Shown here: piece after piece, positions 41,513 through 47,274 of the stretch | Layout: each line of letters starts with the position of its first letter | Position numbering within the stretch: the first letter of the stretch is position 1 | DNA from: Taibaiella sp. | GTDB taxonomy: Bacteria; Bacteroidota; Bacteroidia; Chitinophagales; Chitinophagaceae | DNA length: 47,274 nucleotides | Assembly: GCA_013815385.1 (NCBI GenBank) | Contig: JACDGL010000016.1 | Coordinates: 1-47,274 of the forward strand | Direction: 5' to 3' | Translations under genes and position numbers: made by a program | Notes under the pieces: generated by a model | Seen by the model: the letters and a program-made list of their open reading frames with translations, nothing else | Database searches by the model: none | Told to the model about the DNA's origin: nothing

Positions 41513-43387
41513 TTACGGCAGCGGCGGATTGGTTATATCACTCAGGCGCTTGCGTGCCTGCTGTACATAGGTGCTGCCGGGATAATCGGTTATGAGCATT
41601 TCGTAGTACTCCTTTGCCTTATCGGGCTGGTGCAGGGCGGTCTCGTAGATATAGGCCATCCGGTACACTGCATCATCGCCGAGCACATCCTTGCTGTACT
41701 GCTCGTGTATCTTCAGCAGGTACTCCAGCGCCCTTGCATAGTCGCGGTGCTTCTCTGCTATGCGCGCGTGCAGCATGAGTATATCATCATTGAGCGGATG
41801 CTTTGGGTAGGTGGTGCTTATACTATCGAGCAGTGTTTCGGCCTCTTTATCCTTATTGCGAAACAGGAGGAGGTCTGCGTAAGCAAATCGCTGCAAGGGC
41901 ACATAGTTGCTATCAGGGCCTATGTTCTCCGTTATCAATACAGAGAGGTAAAGTGCATCATTGGCTATCAGCTCTGTGGTAGATGCCTTGAGCACGGACA
42001 ACTGCTGCTGCGCCCATTCGAAATCGCCGCGGTAGTAAGCCAGCCGGGCATTGCGATAGCGGGCTTCCTCGCCCATAGCATCCTCTTTAAAATCTTTATC
42101 TACCTGGCTATACGTGAGCGATGCATCCCACACCTTATCCTGTAGTATGTAATAATCGCCCAGTTGCAACTTGCACCTGCCTGCCACCTGGCGCTGGATG
42201 CCGGGCTGGTCTAACGCCTGCTGCAGGATGTGTATGCCCTTGGGTACATCGTCTGCAAACTGTGCTGCGAGCTGTGCGTAGTCGCGCACCATTTCAACAC
42301 CATAGTATTTAGGAAAGGCAGCAAAGAATGAATCATATTCAGTTTCCAGCGCTGTTACATCCTGTGGCTTGTATGCGGGATCATTTTCCAGCTGCTGCAA
42401 CTTGCCCGATAATTTTTCACTTTCCGCCAGGGTGTATAGCTGCGCATCCTTTCCTTTTGCAGTTAATTCATCATATGCCTTTACTGCTATGCCGTATTGT
42501 TTCTCTTTAAGCGCCAACCGCGCAAAATCAATAAGCCTTCTGCCATCTTCCCTGTTGCGTTCGTTCAGTGCTTCTATCTGCAACAGCGCCCCATCCCAAT
42601 CATTCTTCTGTGTGTAGAGCCATGTAAGTAATTCAGGATACACATCATTCTCCGGCTGCTCGTTTATTTTTTTAATGAGTGCCTTTTGGGTAAGCTGTAT
42701 CTTCTTTGGGTCGCTGCCAATCAATTCCAGCAGCGTAGCCTTTGTATTGTCTATGCCTACAAACTGCAGGTTGCCGCCTTCCATAAGGGTAGCTACTGCC
42801 TTATCCATATTCCCGGTGCGCGCGTAGAGTTTTGCCAGTGCGCCCGCATATACATATGGGTTACCGATCATTTCCTTACCACGCTCGAAGACCCTGATAG
42901 CATACCCATCCCGACCCATAACCATAAAGGCATTGCCCATCTGCTGGGTAAGCATATCATCCCCGTTCATGGCCTCGACAGCCATATCGAACTGCTGGAT
43001 GGCTTTCTTTTCCTTGCCCTCTGCTATATACACGCGGCCCATATCCATATAGTTGAGCGGGTAGTGCGGACGTACACGGTCCTGCGCCTCTACTACCTTT
43101 TCCGCATCCTTATATTTTTTGGCGAGCAGGAGTGTATTCAGGTAATCATTGTAAATAGTGGCATCAGCGGGATTCTGTTCATACATTTTCTGAAACAGGG
43201 CTATTGCCTTATCCAGCTCTTTGCTCATCACGTATTCACGTGCCTGTTCCAGCGGGGTTTTCTGTTCAGCAACCTTAGGCGGCTCTATACCGCCACCCAT
43301 CTGCGCATGTACAGGGGCAGCCACAAAAAGCCCTACACAAAGCAGTGCCATTTGTACAACCCGGGTGATAGGAGCGCTTCTGAACAT
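41513..43387 (-). CDS. Secreted TPR-repeat protein
   Basis: A 624-residue protein with a signal peptide (RVVQMALLCVGLFVAAPVHA) and many helical repeats (ELDKAIALFQKMYEQNPADA, GKEKKAIQQFDMAVEAMNGD, DFEWAQQQLSVLKASTTELI), so it is a TPR superhelix. The C-terminal repeats resemble the outer-membrane-lipoprotein type (YPKHPLNDDILMLHARIAEK, AKEYYEMLITDYPGSTYVQQ). It is probably a periplasmic scaffold. Its partner is unknown. Confidence 0.85.
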   Translation of the reverse strand: MFRSAPITRVVQMALLCVGLFVAAPVHAQMGGGIEPPKVAEQKTPLEQAREYVMSKELDKAIALFQKMYEQNPADATIYNDYLNTLLLAKKYKDAEKVVEAQDRVRPHYPLNYMDMGRVYIAEGKEKKAIQQFDMAVEAMNGDDMLTQQMGNAFMVMGRDGYAIRVFERGKEMIGNPYVYAGALAKLYARTGNMDKAVATLMEGGNLQFVGIDNTKATLLELIGSDPKKIQLTQKALIKKINEQPENDVYPELLTWLYTQKNDWDGALLQIEALNERNREDGRRLIDFARLALKEKQYGIAVKAYDELTAKGKDAQLYTLAESEKLSGKLQQLENDPAYKPQDVTALETEYDSFFAAFPKYYGVEMVRDYAQLAAQFADDVPKGIHILQQALDQPGIQRQVAGRCKLQLGDYYILQDKVWDASLTYSQVDKDFKEDAMGEEARYRNARLAYYRGDFEWAQQQLSVLKASTTELIANDALYLSVLITENIGPDSNYVPLQRFAYADLLLFRNKDKEAETLLDSISTTYPKHPLNDDILMLHARIAEKHRDYARALEYLLKIHEQYSKDVLGDDAVYRMAYIYETALHQPDKAKEYYEMLITDYPGSTYVQQARKRLSDITNPPLP

Positions 43388-43431
43388 GGATTATAAAGTT
43401 ACGATGGATAGGTAATAGGGTTTGTTAATAG

Positions 43432-44208
43432 TTACTTCGATACGCCTGAATAGACAAATTTCTCGCCGTCGAATTTGTATAAAAGATGTTTCCCTGTAAG
43501 CTGCTCATTAGCATTTGTCAATGGTATATAAACGGTTTTCTTATCCTTGCTCAAATATAGCTTATTGGGGATCGTATCTGAGTAATAATAGGAGCAATCA
43601 ATGTTGTTTAAAAATGCTTTAGACGTTTTGAATATTTTTACAGAATCGTTAATTCCCATTGCAGTAATTTCAAATGCCTTTATTCCAACGGAACCATAAC
43701 TACTCATGTAAATTCCATCTCGTTCTACTAAATAAATAGTTCGATTGGTATTGGTAGTAATTGTATGGATTATGTTATAATCTGCGCCTATACCTCTTTC
43801 AGATGCTTCTCCAGTATCGATATATAGAATTTTAGTTCGCGTTAGTTTTCCTATCCTATACTGTAGGATGCTGTTATAGCAACGCATGGTGCCTCCTCGT
43901 TGATTATCCCAGGAATATATTCGGAATTTATGATCATTAGACGTTGACACTACTCCCCTCTTTATTAGCTTTTGGAATTTTTCATTCAGAGTATTAGGTT
44001 CCCTTTTACAAACATCGTCTAGATAGATCATTAAATTATAGTTGGCATCGTTGGATATACTGCTATCATTTATCTGGTAACTCGGATTGCGATATTGCTC
44101 TATTGTATCCAGATAGCGCAATATCTGGTCTTCAATACTATCCATGGTTTGTGCATGTGTACTAGTCGTTACTAAAACCAATAAGAATAATAATATGCTT
44201 CGCATCAT
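43432..44208 (-). CDS. Secreted protein, paralog B of the uvrB-linked pair
   Basis: A 258-residue protein with a signal peptide (MMRSILLFLLVLVTTSTHAQ). The mature part has beta-rich segments and ends with LYKFDGEKFVYSGVSK. It is homologous to the adjacent gene at 44209-44985, which has the same length and a matching C-terminus (YKYDGDKFVYEKVGK). The ATG at 44208 directly abuts the stop of that gene. No family was recognised. Codon use is more AT-rich than that of its paralog, so the copies have diverged for some time. Confidence 0.75.
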   Translation of the reverse strand: MMRSILLFLLVLVTTSTHAQTMDSIEDQILRYLDTIEQYRNPSYQINDSSISNDANYNLMIYLDDVCKREPNTLNEKFQKLIKRGVVSTSNDHKFRIYSWDNQRGGTMRCYNSILQYRIGKLTRTKILYIDTGEASERGIGADYNIIHTITTNTNRTIYLVERDGIYMSSYGSVGIKAFEITAMGINDSVKIFKTSKAFLNNIDCSYYYSDTIPNKLYLSKDKKTVYIPLTNANEQLTGKHLLYKFDGEKFVYSGVSK

Positions 44209-44985
44209 CTATTTCCCTACTTTTTCGTAAACAAATTTATCTCCATCGTACTTGTAATAGATATTCAACCCTTCGTACTTGCCGCCCTTCCTTATTATGG
44301 GAACGCATACCCTTTTATTGCCGGGGGATAACCTGGTGAGCGGGAGGTTACTAACCGGCGCTTTGTAAGTGGGGATATCGTACCGATAACCGATGTATGC
44401 CTGCGAATCTACACTGCCATAGAAAAACAGCTTATCGGCAAAGATGGTACCGTCTATAACATAGGTGCCAATGCCCGATGAGCGGTCTTCCTTAGGGTAG
44501 GTGTTGAGGATGTTTACCAGATACACTGTACTGCCCGTAGTGGTCCTGAGCGAGTGTACCCCGGCGGTTACAAACCCATCTTTATGGAGTATGCCATCTA
44601 CTTCGGTAGTGGCATTATATACCAGCAGGCTATTGCGATACACCATAGCATCGCTTTTGGTTACCAGCCATACAAAGGTGCGGCACTTACCATCTTCTGA
44701 TGCCTGCATGACCATGCCATTTGCAGCCATCTTTTTAAAAGGCGCGGTAAGCATTAGCGCCTCGTGCTGCATAAGGTTCATGTAATCGCGCAATTTGAAA
44801 TTGACCTCGTATGCCGAATCGATACTGTAATCAGCTTTTTGCGCCTGCCAATATTTTAATCTTTGAAGATAGTGGCAAACGGTATTCTCAATCTCACTGG
44901 CAGTAGGCTGCTGTGCCTGTATGCTGCCCCCTGCCAGGCAGAGGAGCACTGTTATAAAAATATTCTTGAGATTGATAGGGATCAT
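44209..44985 (-). CDS. Secreted protein, paralog A of the uvrB-linked pair
   Basis: A 258-residue protein with a signal peptide (FITVLLCLAGGSIQAQ). Mature segments CRTFVWLVTKSDAMVYRNSL, TTTGSTVYLVNILNTYPKED and YKYDGDKFVYEKVGK line up with those of paralog B. The start ATG overlaps the uvrB stop (ATGA, 44982-44985), so it is translationally coupled to uvrB and followed without a gap by paralog B. No function is assigned. A chance arrangement is possible, but the tight coupling with a repair gene is notable. Confidence 0.75.
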   Translation of the reverse strand: MIPINLKNIFITVLLCLAGGSIQAQQPTASEIENTVCHYLQRLKYWQAQKADYSIDSAYEVNFKLRDYMNLMQHEALMLTAPFKKMAANGMVMQASEDGKCRTFVWLVTKSDAMVYRNSLLVYNATTEVDGILHKDGFVTAGVHSLRTTTGSTVYLVNILNTYPKEDRSSGIGTYVIDGTIFADKLFFYGSVDSQAYIGYRYDIPTYKAPVSNLPLTRLSPGNKRVCVPIIRKGGKYEGLNIYYKYDGDKFVYEKVGK

Positions 44986-47012
44986 TTCAGTTTTTCTTTT
45001 TCTTTCTGTAGCTGCAGCATTTTATCGCGGAGGCGGGCCGCTTCCATAAAGTCGAGGTCTTTGGCTGCCTTCTCCATTCCCTTCTTTGTCTGCGCTATCA
45101 GCTTATCCAGTTGGGTGGCCGATTTGTATTCCACTTCACTCTCCGCAGCCAGCAGCAGGTTATCGTCCGCTACAGCGTATTTATTCTTTTCGTCATAGCC
45201 CTTTATATCCAGCACCGATGTCTGCTTCATTATCTGCTCCCTGCTCTTGTATATCGTCTTGGGGGTTATGTTATGTTCTATGTTATACTTCACCTGACGT
45301 TCGCGGCGGCGGTCGGTCTCGTCTATTGTGCGCTGCATACTATCGGTGATGCGGTCGGCATAGAATATTACGAGGCCATCCACATTACGCGCGGCACGTC
45401 CCGCCATCTGTGTGAGCGAGCGCTCATCGCGGAGGAAGCCTTCCTTATCTGCATCCAGTATAGCCATCAGCGATACCTCGGGCAGATCGAGCCCCTCGCG
45501 CAGCAGGTTGACACCTACCAGCACGTCTATATTCCCTAACCTCAGATCGCGCAGTATTTCCACACGCTCGAGCGTATCTACCTCGGAGTGTATGTAGCGC
45601 GAATTGACATTGATGCGCTTCAGGTATTTATCCAGTTCCTCGGCCATGCGCTTGGTAAGTGTGGTTACCAGTACGCGGTGGCCCATCTTGACGCGCTTGT
45701 CTATCTCATCGAGCAGGTCATCTATCTGGTTGATGCTGGGGCGTATCTCTATAGGCGGGTCTAACAGGCCTGTGGGGCGCACTATCTGCTCTACCACCAC
45801 ACCGCCGGTCTGCTCCAGCTCATACTTGCCGGGTGTGGCGCTTACAAACACCGTCTGGTTGAGCATGCTCTCGAACTCATGAAAATTGAGCGGCCTGTTA
45901 TCGAGCGCGCTTGGGAGGCGGAAGCCAAAATCGACCAGCGTGAGCTTGCGCGACCTATCGCCCCCATACATACCGCTTATCTGGGGTACGGTAACATGGC
46001 TCTCATCTACCACCAGCAAAAAGTCGTCAGGGAAATAGTCGATGAGGCAGAACGGGCGCGTGCCGGGTTTGCGCCGGTCCAGAAAACGTGAGTAGTTCTC
46101 GATACCGCTGCAATAGCCAAGCTCCTGTATCATCTCCAGGTCGTAGTTGACCCGCTCTTTTATGCGCTGTGCCTCCAGGGGCTTGCCTATGCTTTTAAAA
46201 TATTCTATCTGCGCGTTCAGCTCGTCCTGTATCTCGTAGATGACCTTCATCATCTGGTCGCGCGGGGCTATGTAGAGGTTGGCGGGAAATATGGCCGCAT
46301 TCTCCATAGTGCCTATACGCTTGCCGGTCTCGGTCTCAAAGCTTTCTATCTCCTCCACCTCATCGCCAAAGAAAGTGATGCGGTAACCATAGTCTACATA
46401 GGGCAGGTTAATATCTACCGTATCGCCCTGCACGCGGAAGGTGCCGCGTTTGAACTCGCCCTGGCTCCTGTTGTACAGCGCATTTACCAGCTTGTGCAGG
46501 AAACCATTGCGGCCCATGTTATCGCCCTTATTGAACCGGATGATACCATTGGCATACTCAGTAGGGTTACCTATACCGTATATGCACGATACGGACGCCA
46601 CCACTATTATATCCCTGCGGCCGCTGAGCAGATTGCTGGTAGCCCGCAGGCGCAGCTTTTCAAGCTCTTCGTTTATAGACAGGTCTTTTTCTATGTAGGT
46701 ATCGGATACAGGCATGTAGGCCTCGGGCTGGTAGTAGTCGTAGTAGGAGACGAAGTACTCCACCGCGTTATCGGGGAAGAACTGGCGCAACTCGCCATAT
46801 AGTTGGGCCACCAGTGTTTTGTTGTGCGTGAGCACCAGTGTGGGGCGCTGCACTTCCTGTATCACGTTGGCCATTGTAAACGTCTTACCCGATCCGGTAA
46901 CCCCGAGCAGTGTCTGGTACTGCTCGCCCCTGTTTATGCCATCCGACAATTCCTTTATTGCTTCGGGCTGGTCGCCTGCGGGCTCATAGGGTTTGTCTAT
47001 TGTAAATTTCAT
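44982..47012 (-). CDS. uvrB: Excinuclease ABC subunit UvrB
   Basis: A 676-residue helicase-like subunit of nucleotide excision repair. Walker A GVTGSGKT (37-44), the beta-hairpin region YYDYYQPEAYMPVSDTYIEK (90-109), DESH (336-339), motif SVSCIYGIGNP, and motifs V/VI (VLVGVNLLREGLDLPEVSLM, TQMAGRAARNVDGLVIFYAD). The C-terminal UVR domain that binds UvrC is present (DKLIAQTKKGMEKAAKDLDF). The normal length is 660-680. It heads a minus-strand operon with the two paralogous secreted proteins. The ATG at 47012 is the first in the frame. Confidence 0.98.
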   Translation of the reverse strand: MKFTIDKPYEPAGDQPEAIKELSDGINRGEQYQTLLGVTGSGKTFTMANVIQEVQRPTLVLTHNKTLVAQLYGELRQFFPDNAVEYFVSYYDYYQPEAYMPVSDTYIEKDLSINEELEKLRLRATSNLLSGRRDIIVVASVSCIYGIGNPTEYANGIIRFNKGDNMGRNGFLHKLVNALYNRSQGEFKRGTFRVQGDTVDINLPYVDYGYRITFFGDEVEEIESFETETGKRIGTMENAAIFPANLYIAPRDQMMKVIYEIQDELNAQIEYFKSIGKPLEAQRIKERVNYDLEMIQELGYCSGIENYSRFLDRRKPGTRPFCLIDYFPDDFLLVVDESHVTVPQISGMYGGDRSRKLTLVDFGFRLPSALDNRPLNFHEFESMLNQTVFVSATPGKYELEQTGGVVVEQIVRPTGLLDPPIEIRPSINQIDDLLDEIDKRVKMGHRVLVTTLTKRMAEELDKYLKRINVNSRYIHSEVDTLERVEILRDLRLGNIDVLVGVNLLREGLDLPEVSLMAILDADKEGFLRDERSLTQMAGRAARNVDGLVIFYADRITDSMQRTIDETDRRRERQVKYNIEHNITPKTIYKSREQIMKQTSVLDIKGYDEKNKYAVADDNLLLAAESEVEYKSATQLDKLIAQTKKGMEKAAKDLDFMEAARLRDKMLQLQKEKEKLK

Positions 47013-47274
47013 ACTTATACAATTTAAGAAAAAAATTTAATCCCCGCCGTTGGTTGCCCCCCGGCATGCACTAAAGGATGTTTTTAAACTTCCGTTAATT
47101 GCGTTGAAACTTCCGCAAACTTCTGTTGCCGGATAGGAAAAGGTAAATAAGGGGGGTAAAACGAAGTGTCATTTTATAAAGAATGGATATTTTGGCGCAA
47201 AATCTGCGCTGGGATTGATTCACAGCCGATTTTCAGGGGGATTATTGAGAAAACGAAATGTCGGAAAGAGTTTA
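47013..47274. other. Upstream region of uvrB with phased AAACTTCCG repeats
   Basis: No gene was seen in 262 bp. AAACTTCCG recurs at 47086 and 47107, and the near copy AAACTTCTG at 47117, so the copies are 21 and 10 bp apart. It lies 75-115 bp upstream of the uvrB start and could be an operator. The rest is AT-rich with no consensus -7 box found. Confidence 0.45.

Noticed and set aside
42686-43396. A 236-residue plus-strand frame inside the TPR gene
   Set aside because: It is antisense to well-formed TPR repeats and contains no domain of its own.

Overview
The window is a piece of a Bacteroidota genome, most likely from the Chitinophagaceae or a close relative. Supporting evidence seen directly: C-terminal type IX secretion (T9SS) sorting domains, many short lipoproteins with a lipobox, TAnnTTTG-type promoter boxes (for example in front of rplU), a Lys/Ala/Pro-rich histone H1-like protein, a GHL10 glycoside hydrolase-like protein, a GH3-like acyl-adenylate enzyme, a RemB/Wzi-like outer-membrane protein and several TTG/GTG starts without Shine-Dalgarno sequences. 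The genus cannot be fixed from the sequence alone.

Region 1 (1 to about 5.9 kb, possibly to about 11.9 kb) looks like one end of a mobilizable element. It holds the tail of a probable Toprim primase, a hairpin and direct-repeat region that is a candidate oriT, mobC, a MobP-type relaxase, a coiled-coil membrane protein, a 111-nt nested palindrome that may be a structured RNA, and AT-rich cargo. The cargo comprises a lipoprotein with a JAMM/MPN-like His-x-His motif, a small secreted protein and a second lipoprotein. No integrase is visible. Two large T9SS-secreted proteins on the minus strand (6.0-10.9 kb) and a small XRE regulator follow. At 11.75-11.87 kb an 18-bp sequence occurs twice in an RNA-gene-3'-end-like setting with a terminator between the copies; it is a plausible attachment site. 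A gene-poor, decayed stretch of about 0.9 kb then leads into the chromosome.

Region 2 (12.4-28.3 kb) is chromosomal: GHL10, GH3-like enzyme, rplU-rpmA with an H1-like gene, small lipoproteins, a RemB/Wzi-like barrel, then a plus-strand run of dihydroorotase, MutS-like ATPase, two rhomboids (the second apparently lacking both catalytic residues) and a membrane EEP-family hydrolase. A minus-strand pair (divergent SAM hydroxide adenosyltransferase and ABM monooxygenase) and a beta-helix lipoprotein follow.

Region 3 (28.3-47.3 kb) holds an SRPBCC / MerR-B12-like / ECF sigma cluster that resembles light- or B12-linked regulatory modules, a BamA-type surface antigen protein, gltX, a porin-like barrel, a class IV aminotransferase divergent from an LpxD-like acyltransferase, two GNAT acetyltransferases, purH, a ComEC-type protein with a degenerate C-terminal domain, a TPR protein, and uvrB translationally coupled to two tandem paralogous secreted proteins of equal length.

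No tRNA, rRNA, CRISPR array or complete insertion sequence was recognised. The most unusual items are the palindromic RNA candidate, the JAMM-like lipoprotein cargo, the pseudo-rhomboid, the SRPBCC-MerR-sigma cluster with 10-bp phased repeats in its promoter, and the uvrB-coupled paralog pair.
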